A DNA stretch of 64,000 nt from Paenibacillus sp. JZ16 (GTDB lineage: Bacteria > Bacillota > Bacilli > Paenibacillales > Paenibacillaceae). Below the pieces are notes generated by a model, which saw only the letters and a program-made list of their open reading frames with translations, did not search any database and was not told the DNA's origin. Shown here piece after piece: positions 32,731-44,621 of the stretch. The stretch is from assembly GCF_015326965.1 (NCBI RefSeq), contig NZ_CP017659.1:3582501-3646500 (forward strand), read 5' to 3'. The translations under genes and the position numbers were made by a program. Position 1 is the first letter of the stretch; every line of letters begins with the position of its first letter.

Positions 32731-33201
32731 CTACCAACGGTAGTGAGCAAACGCTTTGTTCGCTTCAGCCATTTTGTGTGTATCTTCGCGTTTCTTAACG
32801 GAAGCGCCTGTGTTGTTGGAAGCATCGATGATCTCAGCCGCCAAACGCTCTTCCATGGTTTTCTCGCCGCGGTTGCGGGAGTAGTTTACGAGCCAACGTA
32901 ATCCAAGGGATGTACGTCTCTCTGGTTTAACTTCGATCGGAACCTGGTAGTTAGCACCGCCGACACGACGAGCTTTAACTTCCAATACTGGCATGATGTT
33001 CTTGATAGCTGCTTCAAACACTTCCATCGGATCATTACCAGTACGTTCCTTGATGATGTTGAACGAATTGTAAAGGATGCTTTGAGCAACACCTCTTTTA
33101 CCATCCAACATGATGCGGTTGATCAGACGAGTTACCAGCTTGCTGTTATACACTGGATCTGGCAGCACGTCTCTTTTAGTTACTGGACCTTTGCGTGGCA
33201 T
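32731..33201 (-). CDS. rpsG: 30S ribosomal protein S7 (uS7)
   Basis: A 156-residue protein from the ATG at 33201 ([20 protein letters not shown]), with AAAGGGGG about 6 bases upstream. The longer frame to 33225 adds eight non-family residues. S7 starts assembly of the 30S head. Confidence 0.97.
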   Translation of the reverse strand: MPRKGPVTKRDVLPDPVYNSKLVTRLINRIMLDGKRGVAQSILYNSFNIIKERTGNDPMEVFEAAIKNIMPVLEVKARRVGGANYQVPIEVKPERRTSLGLRWLVNYSRNRGEKTMEERLAAEIIDASNNTGASVKKREDTHKMAEANKAFAHYRW

Positions 33202-33254
33202 GGATATCCCCCTTTCTTCAGTCATGAGTCATGTTACGAAAACATGAGCATCAA

Positions 33255-33674
33255 TTAGCTTTTTGCTTTAGGACGCTTCGTGCCGTATTTGGAACGAGCT
33301 TGCATCCGGTTGTTTACACCAGCGGTATCAAGTGCGCCGCGAACGATATGGTAACGTACACCCGGAAGGTCTTTTACCCGTCCACCGCGAACCAATACAA
33401 CACTGTGCTCTTGCAAGTTATGTCCGATACCCGGAATGTAAGCCGTCACCTCAATGCGGTTCGTCAAGCGAACACGAGCATATTTACGAAGTGCGGAGTT
33501 CGGTTTTTTCGGCGTCATTGTGCCTACACGAGTGCATACACCGCGTTTTTGCGGAGCGCTCAAGTCGGTCTCCTCACGTTTCAAAGCGTTAAAACCTTTT
33601 TGAAGAGCTGGAGATTTCGATTTGTAAACTTTAGCTTGACGGCCCTTGCGAACCAGTTGGTTAATTGTTGGCAT
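33255..33674 (-). CDS. rpsL: 30S ribosomal protein S12 (uS12)
   Basis: A 139-residue decoding-centre protein from the ATG at 33674 ([13 protein letters not shown]). The [11 protein letters not shown] and [13 protein letters not shown] loops keep the wild-type lysines, so no classical streptomycin-resistance change is seen. An in-frame GTG three codons earlier overlaps the ribosome site. Confidence 0.97.
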   Translation of the reverse strand: MPTINQLVRKGRQAKVYKSKSPALQKGFNALKREETDLSAPQKRGVCTRVGTMTPKKPNSALRKYARVRLTNRIEVTAYIPGIGHNLQEHSVVLVRGGRVKDLPGVRYHIVRGALDTAGVNNRMQARSKYGTKRPKAKS

Positions 33675-33814
33675 GCTTGCCACCCCCTTCCCGTATTTAT
33701 CATTCGATTACAAACCTCGTTTAAGTCCACAGACCCAGGCGGTTCATAAAAGAACAAATGAAAAGTTTTTGCCGAGAGAAGTAACGTCTTCTCCAACAAA
33801 AACGATTTCTCAAA

Positions 33815-34066
33815 TCATGATTTCAAGACAGCTACCATAGCTGCACCAACTTCAATACCGCATGCTTCTCCAAGCTCTATCATCGTGGGTACATAGTTGA
33901 TATGCACGCCATTCTTATCACACTCGGATACGACTTTTGAAATCAAACGTTGGTCGCAATCTTCAGCCACATAAACCTCTGTAGCCAAACCGGATTCAAC
34001 GGCCTTCATCGTTTGTTTGGTGCCAATCTTGATGTGTGCATCCTGTAATCCTTTATCATTAGACAT
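33815..34066 (-). CDS. L7Ae-family ribosomal protein / K-turn RNA-binding protein
   Basis: An 83-residue protein of the L7Ae/L30e/S12e superfamily, orthologous by position to B. subtilis YbxF, which binds K-turn RNA. The fold is seen in IGTKQTMKAVESGLATEVYVAEDCD and the final AACGIEVGAAM-like ACGIEVGAAMVAVL. It is first in the str operon, 140 bases before rpsL. Confidence 0.92.
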   Translation of the reverse strand: MSNDKGLQDAHIKIGTKQTMKAVESGLATEVYVAEDCDQRLISKVVSECDKNGVHINYVPTMIELGEACGIEVGAAMVAVLKS

Positions 34067-34120
34067 AAGTCATTCCTCCAAAAGAACAGGGAACAAAGAA
34101 ACTATTCACGCACCTTTGCT

Positions 34121-34149
34121 ATATTAGCATCTGCCCTAATCGATGTCAA
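34121..34149 (-). promoter_or_regulatory. promoter of the str operon
   Basis: Minus strand TTGACA (34144-34149), 17 bases, TAATAT (34121-34126), 55 bases before the L7Ae-like gene. A strong consensus match that separates the str operon from rpoC. Confidence 0.82.
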
Positions 34150-34182
34150 GCTATTAAATCAGGAAAAAAGAAACTTTGGGAC

Positions 34183-34221
34183 GAGGAGGTCTTCCGCATC
34201 TTAAGATACGGAAATCTCCTC
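34183..34221 (-). terminator. hairpin downstream of rpoC, probable terminator
   Basis: GAGGAG-TTTCCG-ATCTTAAGAT-CGGAA-CTCCTC forms a long stem with small bulges 17 bases after the rpoC stop. On the minus strand the T-rich run (TTTCTTTTTTCC) begins about 12 bases after the stem, so termination may be partial. Confidence 0.55.
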
Positions 34222-34237
34222 ATCACCTGACTGTTTC

Positions 34238-37200
34238 TTAATCTATAGAAGCTGTTTCGAGTTCCTGACTTTCGTCATTCACATCGTTTTGTCCCTCGAA
34301 CTTCACGCTGCGATAACGGTTCATACCGGTACCTGCAGGGATCAGTTTACCAATGATAACATTCTCTTTCAGACCAAGCAGCTGATCGACTTTACCTTTG
34401 ATGGCAGCGTCAGTCAACACGCGAGTCGTCTCCTGGAAGGAGGCTGCTGACAAGAACGAATCCGTTTCGAGAGATGCTTTTGTAATCCCGAGGAGAACCG
34501 GTTTAGCAACCGCTGGTTCTTTCCCGGAGAGAATAGCGTCTTTATTAGCTGTCTCGTATTCATGCATATCCACGAAGGAGCCTGGCAGCAGGGTCGTATC
34601 TCCCGCATCAACGATACGGAATTTACGCAGCATCTGTCTGATCATAACTTCAACGTGTTTATCATTAATTTCTACGCCTTGGTTACGGTATACGCGTTGA
34701 ACTTCCTGAAGGATGTAGTTCTGCACGCCACGGATACCTTTGATACGAAGCATTTCCTTCGGATCAATGGAACCATCGGTCAGTTCATCCCCGGCTTCAA
34801 TTTGCTTGCCTTCGCTTACGCGCAGACGGGAGCCATAGGTAACAGCGTAAACCTTAGTCTCAGCTTCACCTTGTACTTCGATTTCACGACGGTCCTTCGT
34901 TTCGCGGATCTCTTTAACCACACCGTCGATCTCACTAATGGTCGCTTGACCTTTAGGATTACGGGCTTCAAAGAGCTCCTGGATACGCGGAAGACCTTGT
35001 GTAATATCATCGCCGGCAACGCCGCCTGTGTGGAACGTACGCATCGTGAGCTGTGTTCCCGGCTCGCCGATGGATTGAGCTGCGATAATACCAACCGCTT
35101 CACCAATCTCAACATGCTTACCAGTAGCCAGGTTACGGCCGTAACATTTTTTGCAGACGCCATAACGCGCACGGCAGCTCAAGATGGAACGAATTTGAAG
35201 CTTCTCAACGCCAGCTGCTACGATTTCCTCAGCTTTGTCGGAGTCAATCAATTCGTTACGGTTCACGATGATCTCTTTCGTTTCCGGATGACGGACAGTT
35301 TCAAATGCATAACGTCCCTCAATACGGTCGTAGAGATCCTCGATAACTTCTTTACCGTCCTGAATACGGCTAACGGTAAAGCCTTTATCCGTGCTGCACT
35401 CATCTTCGCGAACGATAACATCCTGGGCTACGTCAACAAGTCGACGAGTCAAGTAACCGGAGTCAGCGGTACGAAGCGCCGTATCGGCAAGACCTTTACG
35501 CGCACCGTGCGTGGACAGGAAGTACTCGAGTACCGTCAGTCCTTCACGGAAGTTCGATTTGATTGGGAGTTCGATGATACGACCCGACGGGTTCGCCATC
35601 AGACCCCGCATACCGCCGAGCTGAGTGATCTGCGATTTGTTACCCCGTGCTTTGGAATCTACCATGAGCATGATGGAGTTAAAGCGGTCCATCGATTTCA
35701 TGAGTACATCCGTGATATCGTCCTTGGTCTTGGACCAGATATCGATAACACGATCATAACGTTCTTCATTCGTAATCAAGCCGCGGCGATATTGGTTCGT
35801 TACCACTTTAACCTTCTCGTCGGACTCTTTCAGAATTTCATTTTTCTCGTCAGGTACGATAACGTCGGAGACCGCAACCGTTACGCCTGCTCGAGTGGAA
35901 TAGGTGAAACCGAGCTGCTTGATTTTATCCAAAATCACAGAGGTTTCCGTTGTATGGTACGTTTCAAAGCAGCGTGCAATGATGGAACCCAGATATTCCT
36001 TACCAACAGCACCGCTGATTGGCAGTTCCTGAATCACTTTTTGAATATCTGCACCCTTCTCGTACACGAAATACTTCTCAGGCGTGCCTTGCAGCAGGTT
36101 CGTACGAGTCGCTTCATTGATGTACGGGAAGCTGGCAGGGAAAATCTCGTTGAAGATAATCCGGCCGATCGTCGTAATCAAAATCGCATCCTGCTGTTTT
36201 TCCGTGAAGCTGGTTTTGCCAAGAGCTTTCACCGGAATCGCTACGCGTGCATGCAGACCAGCTGCTTCACGCTGATAAGCGGAAACCGCTTCGTTCACGC
36301 TGCCCAGAATCATGCCGGTACCTTTTTCTTCCTTGTTATCCATAGTCAGATAGAAGGAACCCAGTACCATATCCTGAGAAGGCGTAACAACCGGCTTACC
36401 GTCTTTCGGGTTCAAAATGTTACCCGATGCCAGCATCAAAAGACGTGCTTCAGCTTGAGCTTCAGCTGACAAAGGAACGTGAACCGCCATTTGGTCACCG
36501 TCAAAGTCAGCGTTATACGCTGTACATACGAGCGGGTGAAGACGGATCGCATGGCCCTCAACCAGAATCGGTTCAAATGCTTGAATACCGAGTCTGTGAA
36601 GCGTCGGTGCACGGTTCAGAAGAACCGGATGCTCTTTAATAACCTCTTCGAGCACATCCCATACTTCTGGACTTACACGTTCTACTTTGCGCTTCGCACT
36701 CTTGATATTATGTGCAAGGCCTTTGTTGACCAGTTCTTTCATAACAAACGGCTTGAAGAGCTCAAGCGCCATTTTCTTAGGCAGACCGCATTGATACATT
36801 TTCAGGTAAGGACCTACAACGATAACGGAACGACCGGAATAGTCAACCCGTTTACCGAGCAAGTTCTGACGGAAACGTCCTTGTTTACCTTTCAGCATGT
36901 GGCTGAGGGATTTAAGCGGACGGTTACCAGGACCTGTGACCGGACGACCGCGGCGGCCGTTATCGATCAGTGCATCGACAGCTTCCTGCAGCATGCGCTT
37001 CTCGTTCTGAACGATAATATCCGGCGCGCCGAGATCCAGCAGTCTTTTCAGACGGTTGTTCCGGTTAATAACACGACGGTACAGATCGTTCAAGTCGGAG
37101 GTCGCAAAGCGTCCACCATCAAGTTGAACCATCGGGCGAAGCTCCGGCGGAATGACCGGCAGCACATCCATGATCATCCACTCCGGATTGTTGCCGGAGT

Positions 37201-37852
37201 TACGGAACGCCTCAATTACTTCCAGGCGTTTGATGGCCCGGTTGCGGCGCTGACCCTGTGCAGTGCGCAATTCTTCCTTAAGGAACTCAAGCTCTTTGTC
37301 AATGTCGATGTCTTGAAGAAGTTTCTTAACCGCTTCAGCACCCATGCCTGCTTGGAATCCGTAACCGTACTTCTCACGGTAGCTGCGATATTCCTTCTCG
37401 GACAACAGTTGCTTCTTCTCCAGCGGTGTATCTCCCGGATCGGTTACAACATAAGATGCGAAGTAAATGATCTCCTCCAGAGATCGTGGGGACATATCCA
37501 GAGCCAGACCCATACGGCTTGGAATGCCTTTGAAATACCAAATATGCGATACAGGAGCCGCAAGTTCGATATGACCCATCCGTTCACGACGGACTTTAGC
37601 GCGTGTTACTTCAACGCCACAGCGATCGCAGACTACTCCTTTATAACGGACACGCTTATACTTACCGCAATGACATTCCCAGTCCTTCTGCGGACCAAAA
37701 ATCCGCTCACAGAACAAGCCTTCTTTCTCCGGCTTCAATGTACGGTAGTTAATCGTTTCCGGCTTCTTCACCTCTCCGCGAGACCAAGAGCGAATTTTTT
37801 CCGGTGAAGCAAGACCGATTTTCATGTACTCAAAATTGTTAACGTCCAACAA
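34238..37852 (-). CDS. rpoC: DNA-directed RNA polymerase subunit beta'
   Basis: A 1204-residue catalytic subunit. The N-terminal zinc ribbon is in [20 protein letters not shown] (about 60-79). The active-site magnesium loop [12 protein letters not shown] is near residue 447-458. A second Cys cluster ([14 protein letters not shown], near residue 890) and the trigger loop region follow. Length is typical of Bacillota. A large plus-strand frame inside it is a coding shadow. Confidence 0.98.
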   Translation of the reverse strand: MLDVNNFEYMKIGLASPEKIRSWSRGEVKKPETINYRTLKPEKEGLFCERIFGPQKDWECHCGKYKRVRYKGVVCDRCGVEVTRAKVRRERMGHIELAAPVSHIWYFKGIPSRMGLALDMSPRSLEEIIYFASYVVTDPGDTPLEKKQLLSEKEYRSYREKYGYGFQAGMGAEAVKKLLQDIDIDKELEFLKEELRTAQGQRRNRAIKRLEVIEAFRNSGNNPEWMIMDVLPVIPPELRPMVQLDGGRFATSDLNDLYRRVINRNNRLKRLLDLGAPDIIVQNEKRMLQEAVDALIDNGRRGRPVTGPGNRPLKSLSHMLKGKQGRFRQNLLGKRVDYSGRSVIVVGPYLKMYQCGLPKKMALELFKPFVMKELVNKGLAHNIKSAKRKVERVSPEVWDVLEEVIKEHPVLLNRAPTLHRLGIQAFEPILVEGHAIRLHPLVCTAYNADFDGDQMAVHVPLSAEAQAEARLLMLASGNILNPKDGKPVVTPSQDMVLGSFYLTMDNKEEKGTGMILGSVNEAVSAYQREAAGLHARVAIPVKALGKTSFTEKQQDAILITTIGRIIFNEIFPASFPYINEATRTNLLQGTPEKYFVYEKGADIQKVIQELPISGAVGKEYLGSIIARCFETYHTTETSVILDKIKQLGFTYSTRAGVTVAVSDVIVPDEKNEILKESDEKVKVVTNQYRRGLITNEERYDRVIDIWSKTKDDITDVLMKSMDRFNSIMLMVDSKARGNKSQITQLGGMRGLMANPSGRIIELPIKSNFREGLTVLEYFLSTHGARKGLADTALRTADSGYLTRRLVDVAQDVIVREDECSTDKGFTVSRIQDGKEVIEDLYDRIEGRYAFETVRHPETKEIIVNRNELIDSDKAEEIVAAGVEKLQIRSILSCRARYGVCKKCYGRNLATGKHVEIGEAVGIIAAQSIGEPGTQLTMRTFHTGGVAGDDITQGLPRIQELFEARNPKGQATISEIDGVVKEIRETKDRREIEVQGEAETKVYAVTYGSRLRVSEGKQIEAGDELTDGSIDPKEMLRIKGIRGVQNYILQEVQRVYRNQGVEINDKHVEVMIRQMLRKFRIVDAGDTTLLPGSFVDMHEYETANKDAILSGKEPAVAKPVLLGITKASLETDSFLSAASFQETTRVLTDAAIKGKVDQLLGLKENVIIGKLIPAGTGMNRYRSVKFEGQNDVNDESQELETASID

Positions 37853-37904
37853 GGAGCAACCCTCCTCAACCTAGTCCTATTTATGTGCTATACGACCATA
37901 ACAC

Positions 37905-37932
37905 CACCGCCGACTTATAAGCCGACGGGGGT
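37905..37932 (-). other. hairpin in the rpoB-rpoC spacer
   Basis: On the minus strand CCGTCGGCTT and AAGTCGGCGG form a 10-bp stem with two G-U pairs around a 2-base loop, 55-80 bases before rpoC. No T run follows. It may be a processing site or mRNA stabiliser. Confidence 0.5.
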
Positions 37933-37945
37933 GAATGATTGACCG

Positions 37946-40900
37946 TTATTCCACTCCGACTTCAGTGCCTTCCAAGTTAAGGCTCAGTTTATCACCTTGA
38001 GCATCGTCTTCGTCATCGAGTTCTTTCATCTCGATTTCCTCTTCATTCTCGCTCAGGATTTTGACATCCATACCAAGAGACTGAAGCTCTTTAATCAATA
38101 CCTTGAACGATTCAGGAACACCCGGTTCCGGAACGTTCTCGCCTTTGACGATGGATTCGTAGGTTTTCACCCGGCCGACCACGTCATCCGACTTGACGGT
38201 AAGAATTTCTTGCAGCGTATAAGCAGCACCGTAAGCTTCAAGTGCCCACACTTCCATCTCACCGAAGCGCTGTCCACCGAACTGAGCTTTACCACCCAGC
38301 GGCTGCTGCGTAACGAGAGAGTATGGTCCCGTAGAACGGGCGTGAATTTTATCATCAACCATGTGCGCGAGCTTGATCATGTGCATGACGCCGACGGTAA
38401 CTTCACGTTCAAAACGTTCACCCGTCCGTCCGTCGTACAATACGGTCTTACCATTGCGCTGCATGCCTGCTTCTTCCATCGTGTCAAACACGTCATACTC
38501 GCTTGCACCGTCAAATACCGGTGAAGCCACGTGAATGCCGAGCTGGAGCGCAGCCATACCCAAGTGAACCTCGAGCACCTGACCGATGTTCATCCGTGAT
38601 GGAACCCCTAGAGGGTTCAACACAACTTGAACCGGCGTGCCATCTGGCAGGAACGGCATATCTTCTTCAGGCAAAATACGGGCAACGACACCTTTGTTAC
38701 CGTGACGTCCGGCCATTTTGTCACCTTCGGAGATTTTACGTTTCTGTGCGATGTAAACACGAACCAGTTGGTTAACGCCCGGCGGCAATTCGTCACCGTT
38801 CTCACGTGTAAACACCTTCACGTCTACGATGATTCCGTCACTACCGTGAGGAACGCGCAGCGAGGTATCGCGCACTTCGCGAGCCTTCTCACCGAAGATC
38901 GCATGCAGGAGACGCTCTTCAGCCGTCAGCTCGGTTACACCCTTAGGCGTTACCTTACCTACGAGAATATCTCCGGCGCTGATTTCGGCACCGATGCGGA
39001 TAATTCCGCGCTCGTCAAGGTTCTTCAGTGCTTCTTCACCTACGTTAGGAATATCACGCGTAATTTCTTCCGGTCCGAGCTTCGTGTCGCGAGCTTCGGA
39101 TTCGTACTCCTCGATATGAATCGAAGTGTACACATCCTCTTTGACCAGTTTCTCGGAGAGAAGAATCGCATCCTCGTAGTTGTAACCTTCCCAAGTCATG
39201 AACGCAACAACGACGTTGCGGCCCAGTGCCAATTCGCCCATCTCCGTGGATGGACCGTCTGCGAGAATGTCACCTTTTTTGATGACATCGCCGCGTTTAA
39301 CGATTGGACGCTGATTGATGCATGTTCCTTGGTTCGAACGCATAAATTTGTGTAATTTATGTTTAATAAGATCGCCTTTGACTTCTTGTCCGTCGACATT
39401 TTCCACACGGCGGACCCAGATTTCATTAGCGGATGAACGTTCAATAATCCCGTCATGTTTGGATACAATACATACACCGGAGTCTTTCGCAGACTTGTGT
39501 TCCATTCCGGTTCCGACGAGCGGAGCTTTAGGAATAAGAAGCGGAACAGCCTGCCGCTGCATGTTGGATCCCATCAGCGCGCGGTTGGAGTCATCGTTCT
39601 CAAGGAACGGAATGAGCGCCGTCGCTACCGACACGACCTGCTTAGGCGATACGTCCATGTAGTCTACACGGTCGCTCGGCATAGGAAGGATGTTATCGGA
39701 CTGCTTGTTATAACGGACGATAACCATTTCGTCAGCGAAGGTACCATCTTCGTTGAGCTCGGCGTTCGCCTGGGCAACGATGTAGTTATCCTCTTCGTCT
39801 GCAGTCAGGTAATCGATTTGGTCCGTTACTTTACCGGTCTTCGGATCCACCCAACGATACGGAGCTTCAATGAAGCCATATTCGTTGATGCGCGCAAACG
39901 TCGACAAGGAGTTGATCAGACCGATGTTCGGTCCCTCCGGCGTCTCGATCGGACACATACGGCCATAGTGACTGTGGTGAACGTCCCGCACTTCAAAGCC
40001 CGCACGCTCACGAGTCAAACCGCCGGGTCCGAGAGCAGACAGACGACGTTTATGGGTCAGTTCCGCAAGCGGGTTGGTCTGATCCATGAACTGCGACAGC
40101 TGGGAGCTTCCGAAGAACTCTTTAATCGATGCGATAACCGGACGTATGTTGATAAGCGCCTGCGGCGTAATCACGTTTGCATCCTGAATCGACATTCTTT
40201 CACGAACGACACGTTCCATCCGGGACAAACCGATACGGAACTGATTTTGAAGCAATTCGCCTACGGAACGCAGACGACGGTTACCCAGGTGGTCAATATC
40301 ATCCGTATTGCCAATCCCATGCAGCAGGTTGATGAAATAGCTGATGGAAGAAATGATATCTGCCTGTGTAATATGCTTCACCGATTTATCAATGTTTGCG
40401 TTCGCGATGACCTTCACGACTTTGGCATCCTCAATCGGAGAGAATACATCGATCGTTTGCAGCGGGATATCCTCGCTGTCCATCACACCGCCGGTAACAT
40501 GATAGTTCTTGAAGCCTACGCTCTTCTCAAGGTAAGGCATGATCTCGTCCAAAAGACGGCGGTCTACGGTTTGACCAGCTTCTGCAATGATCTCACCCGT
40601 ATCGATGTCTATCAAACTCTCTGCCAAACGCTGATTAAAGAGGCGGTTCTTAATATGAAGCTTCTTGTTGATCTTGTAGCGACCAACGTTAGCCAAATCA
40701 TAACGCTTCGGATCGAAGAAACGGGCAACGAGAAGGCTCTTCGCATTCTCCAGTGTTGGCGGCTCGCCCGGACGAAGACGTTCATAGATTTCGATGAGCG
40801 CTTTTTCCGTGGAGTCGGTGTTGTCTTTATCCAGCGTATTTTGAATATATTCATCATTGCCCAGAAGATCCAGAATCTCGGCATCTGTACCAAAACCAAG

Positions 40901-41491
40901 TGCACGTAAAAGTACCGTTACAGGGATTTTACGGGTACGGTCGATCCGGACATAGATAATGTCCTTCGCGTCCATCTCCAGTTCAAGCCAAGCGCCGCGG
41001 TTAGGGATAACTGTTGCAGTGTACGTCGTCTTACCGTTTTTATCCACTTTTGTGCTGAAATAGACGCTGGGAGAGCGAACCAACTGGCTGACAATAACCC
41101 GTTCGGCACCATTGATAATGAATGTTCCGGTTTCCGTCATTAACGGGAAGTCTCCCATGAACACTTCCTGCTCCTTGACCTCTCCGGTCTCCTTGTTAAT
41201 GAGCCGGACTTTCACGCGGAGCGGCGCCGCATAAGTAACGTCGCGTTCTTTCGCGTCATCGACGGTGTATTTCGGTTCTCCAAGGCTGTAGTCAATGAAC
41301 TCTAGCACCAAATTACCTGTGAAATCCTGAATCGGCGAGATGTCCTGGAACATTTCGCGGAGTCCTTCCTCCAAAAACCATTCATAAGATTTTTGTTGGA
41401 TTTCAATCAGGTTCGGAACTTCGAGTACCTCGTTAATACGAGCATAACTTCGCCGAGTGCGTCGACCATATTGAACAAGATGTCCTGCCAA
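37946..41491 (-). CDS. rpoB: DNA-directed RNA polymerase subunit beta
   Basis: A 1181-residue subunit if the TTG at 41491 is used (AGGGGTGAG 6 bases upstream), giving the [18 protein letters not shown] start that lines up with B. subtilis RpoB. An ATG six codons earlier has only a weak site. The rifampicin region [30 protein letters not shown] keeps the wild-type Gln, Asp, His and Ser, so no common resistance change is present. GNKGVV and the [10 protein letters not shown] active-site region are intact. Confidence 0.96.
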   Translation of the reverse strand: MAGHLVQYGRRTRRSYARINEVLEVPNLIEIQQKSYEWFLEEGLREMFQDISPIQDFTGNLVLEFIDYSLGEPKYTVDDAKERDVTYAAPLRVKVRLINKETGEVKEQEVFMGDFPLMTETGTFIINGAERVIVSQLVRSPSVYFSTKVDKNGKTTYTATVIPNRGAWLELEMDAKDIIYVRIDRTRKIPVTVLLRALGFGTDAEILDLLGNDEYIQNTLDKDNTDSTEKALIEIYERLRPGEPPTLENAKSLLVARFFDPKRYDLANVGRYKINKKLHIKNRLFNQRLAESLIDIDTGEIIAEAGQTVDRRLLDEIMPYLEKSVGFKNYHVTGGVMDSEDIPLQTIDVFSPIEDAKVVKVIANANIDKSVKHITQADIISSISYFINLLHGIGNTDDIDHLGNRRLRSVGELLQNQFRIGLSRMERVVRERMSIQDANVITPQALINIRPVIASIKEFFGSSQLSQFMDQTNPLAELTHKRRLSALGPGGLTRERAGFEVRDVHHSHYGRMCPIETPEGPNIGLINSLSTFARINEYGFIEAPYRWVDPKTGKVTDQIDYLTADEEDNYIVAQANAELNEDGTFADEMVIVRYNKQSDNILPMPSDRVDYMDVSPKQVVSVATALIPFLENDDSNRALMGSNMQRQAVPLLIPKAPLVGTGMEHKSAKDSGVCIVSKHDGIIERSSANEIWVRRVENVDGQEVKGDLIKHKLHKFMRSNQGTCINQRPIVKRGDVIKKGDILADGPSTEMGELALGRNVVVAFMTWEGYNYEDAILLSEKLVKEDVYTSIHIEEYESEARDTKLGPEEITRDIPNVGEEALKNLDERGIIRIGAEISAGDILVGKVTPKGVTELTAEERLLHAIFGEKAREVRDTSLRVPHGSDGIIVDVKVFTRENGDELPPGVNQLVRVYIAQKRKISEGDKMAGRHGNKGVVARILPEEDMPFLPDGTPVQVVLNPLGVPSRMNIGQVLEVHLGMAALQLGIHVASPVFDGASEYDVFDTMEEAGMQRNGKTVLYDGRTGERFEREVTVGVMHMIKLAHMVDDKIHARSTGPYSLVTQQPLGGKAQFGGQRFGEMEVWALEAYGAAYTLQEILTVKSDDVVGRVKTYESIVKGENVPEPGVPESFKVLIKELQSLGMDVKILSENEEEIEMKELDDEDDAQGDKLSLNLEGTEVGVE

Positions 41492-41792
41492 CTTAAACTC
41501 ACCCCTCATGTCTACTCACTTTAAAAATTTCATTGCGAACCTCTGTTTGTAACACTATAATGGAACATACAGAGGACACTCCCATAAATAGAGAAAAGCC
41601 CTTATCGAATACCTTTTCGAAAAAAGAGCAGCTTATCCATGGTTATGATAATCATCTCATATCCTGTAGATTTGCCCAAAATGTACATATTATACGTCAA
41701 TATGATCGACTTTATGCATCTTTCCACACATTAAGTCTTGACATTTCAGCCAACTAAAGACAAAGAGACCATCCTAATACTGACATTTTATA
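41492..41792 (-). other. rpoB leader, about 300 nt
   Basis: No gene fits in this stretch. On the minus strand CCTCTGT (41569-41575) can pair with ACAGAGG (41540-41546), close to the rpoB start. A 17-bp imperfect palindrome, ATGGTTATGATAATCAT, lies at 41639-41655. A second isolated TATAAT (about 41692) lacks a good -35. Confidence 0.45.
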
Positions 41793-41821
41793 ATAATACC
41801 ATACCAGCATACCCAAGTCAA
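41793..41821 (-). promoter_or_regulatory. promoter of rpoB-rpoC
   Basis: Minus strand TTGACT (41816-41821), 17 bases, TATTAT (41793-41798), directly after the methyltransferase gene. Confidence 0.75.
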
Positions 41822-41839
41822 CAGCCTAGTCGAACTATT

Positions 41840-42448
41840 TTAAGAAGATTTCGTCGCTTTGAATATCCGGTATCCTTTATCCTTCGTTACTTCCTCGACC
41901 TGATGAAATAGACTCTCCAGCTTCGCTTTCGCTGAAGGCGCGCCTTGCTTCTTCTGAATCACAACCCACAGCTGCCCATCCTCACGCAGATGCTTCCACG
42001 CTTCTTCGAATATGGCATGCACCGTCTCTTTCCCGGCACGAATCGGCGGATTGGTGAGAACCACGTCGAATTGCTGACCCTGCACCGCAGCAAACAAATC
42101 GCTCTCCAAGATGGTCACATTGGATATACCATTACGTTTCGCATTCTCCTTGGCTAATTCGACAGCACGGCTATTAATGTCGATCATCGTCACATGGCCC
42201 TGCGCAGCCATTTTTGCCGCTGACAGACCGATCGGACCATATCCGCAGCCAACATCCAATACTTCAGCATGCTGGTTAAAGTTCATAGCTTCTATTAAAA
42301 CCTTGCTGCCATAATCCACGCCGCTCTTAGAGAATACGCCCGCGTCACTGATAAAGTTGAAAGTCTGCCCCCGAAGCTCCGTCTTTAACTCCTTACGGTC
42401 ATGAGCAATTTCCGGCTGATTCGAGTAATAATGTTGATTCGGCATCAT
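41840..42448 (-). CDS. class I SAM-dependent methyltransferase, RsmC type (YbxB)
   Basis: A 202-residue methyltransferase whose closest family is the 16S rRNA guanine-N2 methyltransferases (RsmC/RlmG). The SAM-binding motif is LDVGCGYGPIG (about 64-74) and the catalytic NPPIR is near 133-137. B. subtilis has ybxB at this place between rplL and rpoB. The exact target is not shown by sequence. Two adjacent ATGs follow GGAGGAA; the second has the better spacing. It starts after the rplL terminator and ends just before the rpoB promoter. Confidence 0.88.
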   Translation of the reverse strand: MMPNQHYYSNQPEIAHDRKELKTELRGQTFNFISDAGVFSKSGVDYGSKVLIEAMNFNQHAEVLDVGCGYGPIGLSAAKMAAQGHVTMIDINSRAVELAKENAKRNGISNVTILESDLFAAVQGQQFDVVLTNPPIRAGKETVHAIFEEAWKHLREDGQLWVVIQKKQGAPSAKAKLESLFHQVEEVTKDKGYRIFKATKSS

Positions 42449-42564
42449 TTCCTCCGTCTTGAATCAAAGTCTGCCCGCCTAAGATATTTCGCTCTTAAGC
42501 GCTCTTATCCCAGTATAACCTTTCTTGCGGAGAATCAGTACCATGTGATCTCCCCGCCACAATA

Positions 42565-42600
42565 ACAAACCCCTTGAACAAATATTCAAGGGGTTTGATT
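42565..42600 (-). terminator. terminator downstream of rplL
   Basis: Minus strand CAAACCCCTTGAA, loop, TTCAAGGGGTTTG then TTATTG. A strong 13-bp stem. The rest of 42449-42564 is the short leader of the methyltransferase gene, with a TATACT (near 42515) lacking a clear -35. Confidence 0.85.
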
Positions 42601-42628
42601 CTTGCTGACGTGAATCTCAAGAAGTTAA

Positions 42629-42991
42629 TTACTTAACTTCTACGGATGCGCCTGCTTCTTCCAATTTAGCTTTAACAGCTTCTGCTTCTTCTTTAGCTAC
42701 TTTTTCTTTCAATGGTTTTGGAGCGTTGTCAACCAGTTCTTTTGCTTCTTTCAAGCCAAGACCTGTGATTTCGCGAACCACTTTGATTACGTTGATTTTG
42801 GACGCGCCTGCGCTAGTCAGGATTACGTCAAATTCGGATTGCTCAGCAGCTTCAGCTGCACCAGCGCCACCTACAACAGCTACTGGAGCTGCAGCAGTTA
42901 CACCAAATTCTTCTTCGATTGCTTTTACGAGATCGTTCAGTTCCAGAACGGACATACCTTTAATTGCTTCCAAGATTTGCTCTTTGCTCAT
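42629..42991 (-). CDS. rplL: 50S ribosomal protein L7/L12 (bL12)
   Basis: A 120-residue stalk protein: N-terminal dimerisation part ([24 protein letters not shown]), Ala-rich hinge and C-terminal domain with [27 protein letters not shown], which recruits translational GTPases. Two dimers or more bind L10. It follows rplJ by 67 bases and carries its own terminator. Confidence 0.98.
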   Translation of the reverse strand: MSKEQILEAIKGMSVLELNDLVKAIEEEFGVTAAAPVAVVGGAGAAEAAEQSEFDVILTSAGASKINVIKVVREITGLGLKEAKELVDNAPKPLKEKVAKEEAEAVKAKLEEAGASVEVK

Positions 42992-43058
42992 TGGGTTGAA
43001 CCTCCATTTATTATTAAGATTTTATAGTTGTTGTTACACAGCTTCAGCAAGACAAAGC

Positions 43059-43562
43059 TTATGCGCCTTGTTCTTCCTTCTCAGCAACAGCCTTAACTGC
43101 AAGCGCGAAGTTGCGCACTGGAGCTTGAAGCACGCTGAGGAGCATGGAGAGGAGACCTTCGCGGGACGGAAGTTCTGCCAGAGCTTTGATTTCGCTCTCT
43201 CCGATTACACGGCCTTCTACTACGCCGCCTTTCAATTTCAACGCGTCGTTTTTCTTAGCAAAATCGTTAAGGATTTTTGCTGGAGCGACAGCGTCATTGG
43301 TACCAAATGCAACAGCTGTTGGACCAGTCAAGACTTCGTCCAGATCAGTCAGCTCTGCTGCCGCAGTTGCACGGCGAAGCAGCGTGTTTTTGAGTACTTG
43401 GAACTCGACGCCAGCTTCACGAAGCTGTTTACGAAGTTCAGTTACTTGCGCAACGTTCAGTCCGCGATAGTCAGCAACTACTGTCGATACGCTCTCGCGC
43501 AGCTTAGCAGCAACGACATCAACCGCTTCTTGTTTCGCTTGAATCACTTTTGCGTTTGCCAA
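43059..43562 (-). CDS. rplJ: 50S ribosomal protein L10 (uL10)
   Basis: A 167-residue stalk base protein: [30 protein letters not shown] at the start and a helical C-terminal tail ([27 protein letters not shown]) that binds L7/L12 dimers. Its transcript has the autoregulatory L10 leader. Confidence 0.98.
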   Translation of the reverse strand: MANAKVIQAKQEAVDVVAAKLRESVSTVVADYRGLNVAQVTELRKQLREAGVEFQVLKNTLLRRATAAAELTDLDEVLTGPTAVAFGTNDAVAPAKILNDFAKKNDALKLKGGVVEGRVIGESEIKALAELPSREGLLSMLLSVLQAPVRNFALAVKAVAEKEEQGA

Positions 43563-43629
43563 TGATTACACCTCCTGGTTGTATTAGTAGCGTAAGAGCA
43601 CCAAGCTCTCCGCTCTTCCTACGGGCACT

Positions 43630-43657
43630 AAAAAAGCCTCCGTAGAATCACGAAGGC
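43630..43657 (-). terminator. attenuator terminator in the rplJ leader
   Basis: Minus strand GCCTTCGT, loop, ACGGAGGC followed by TTTTTTAG, about 70 bases before rplJ. It lies directly after the L10-binding leader structure, the arrangement expected for attenuation. Confidence 0.8.
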
Positions 43658-43785
43658 CTGATGAATCATCATTTGGCCGGAGTAACCGGACAAATTGTTG
43701 ACGTTCTATCATAACACCTCGGTAGGAAATTAAGCCTGCTTAGGGCACCTACTGTCTACGGTAAGCATATTCAACTTTAAGGGTC
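43658..43785 (-). ncRNA. ribosomal protein L10 leader
   Basis: The rplJ leader contains the conserved ACCGTAGACAGTAGGT (43747-43762, minus strand) and CTACCGAGGT (43716-43725) pair with CTTAATTTC between, which is the signature of the Bacillota L10 leader. Binding of L10-L12 to this RNA is known to regulate the operon in related species. An attenuator follows. Confidence 0.85.
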
Positions 43786-43810
43786 AGTCTCGAAGACTCA
43801 CAACTGTTAC

Positions 43811-43840
43811 ATAATATCAAACCTCATTGACCAAAGTCAA
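43811..43840 (-). promoter_or_regulatory. promoter of rplJ-rplL
   Basis: Minus strand TTGACT (43835-43840), 18 bases, TATTAT (43811-43816), starting only 9 bases after rplA ends and leading into the L10 leader. Confidence 0.75.
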
Positions 43841-43848
43841 TGGTAATA

Positions 43849-44541
43849 TTATCTGTAGACGGTTGTGTTCACGCGAGCGCTTGGTCCCATTGTCGAGGAA
43901 ACAGCGATGCCTTTCAGGTATACACCTTTAGCAGCAGCTGGTTTCGCACGATTCAATGCATCGATGAGAGCTTTGAGGTTCTCATTCAATTGAGCTGCAT
44001 CGAAAGACACTTTACCGATCGGCGCGTGAATTTGACCTGCTTTGTCCAGACGGTACTCGATTTTACCGGCTTTGATTTCTTGAACAGCCTTAGCAACATC
44101 GAATGTAACCGTACCAGCTTTAGGGTTAGGCATCAGGCCTTTACCACCGAGCAGACGGCCAAGTTTACCGACTTCACTCATCATATCAGGTGTAGCTACG
44201 CAGACATCGAACTCGAACCAGCCTTGTTGGATTTTGTTGATCATGTCTTGATCGCCAACAAAATCAGCGCCAGCAGCTTCTGCCTCTTTCGCTTTTTCAC
44301 CTTTTGCAAATACCAGAACGCGTTGTGTTTTACCTGTGCCGTGAGGCAAGACAACAACACCACGAACAGCCTGGTCTTGTTTACGTGGGTCTACACCCAA
44401 ACGTACAGCCGCTTCAACAGTTTCGTCGAATTTGGCAGTTGCAGCCTTCTTCACAAGCTCTACAGCTTCCAAAGGCTCATAAGTTGCTTCGCTGTCAATC
44501 AGCTTCGCAGCTTCAACGTATTTCTTACCGTGTTTAGCCAT
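43849..44541 (-). CDS. rplA: 50S ribosomal protein L1 (uL1)
   Basis: A 230-residue protein from the ATG at 44541 ([16 protein letters not shown]), with AAAGGAGG 9 bases upstream; the frame to 44586 adds 15 non-family residues. Conserved [16 protein letters not shown] and [12 protein letters not shown] segments are present. L1 forms the mobile stalk by the E site. Confidence 0.97.
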   Translation of the reverse strand: MAKHGKKYVEAAKLIDSEATYEPLEAVELVKKAATAKFDETVEAAVRLGVDPRKQDQAVRGVVVLPHGTGKTQRVLVFAKGEKAKEAEAAGADFVGDQDMINKIQQGWFEFDVCVATPDMMSEVGKLGRLLGGKGLMPNPKAGTVTFDVAKAVQEIKAGKIEYRLDKAGQIHAPIGKVSFDAAQLNENLKALIDALNRAKPAAAKGVYLKGIAVSSTMGPSARVNTTVYR

Positions 44542-44621
44542 GTTTGTTTTCCTCCTTTGTGGTGTTAGCGGAAATTCCTCCCACATAATCCGAACCTAGT
44601 TCGGTTTCAATCAAAAGATAA

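Noticed and set aside
34562-36469. 635-codon plus-strand frame opposite rpoC
   Set aside because: Coding shadow of the conserved rpoC frame; no ribosome site; low-quality protein composition.
39455-40909. 484-codon plus-strand frame opposite rpoB
   Set aside because: Shadow of rpoB for the same reasons.
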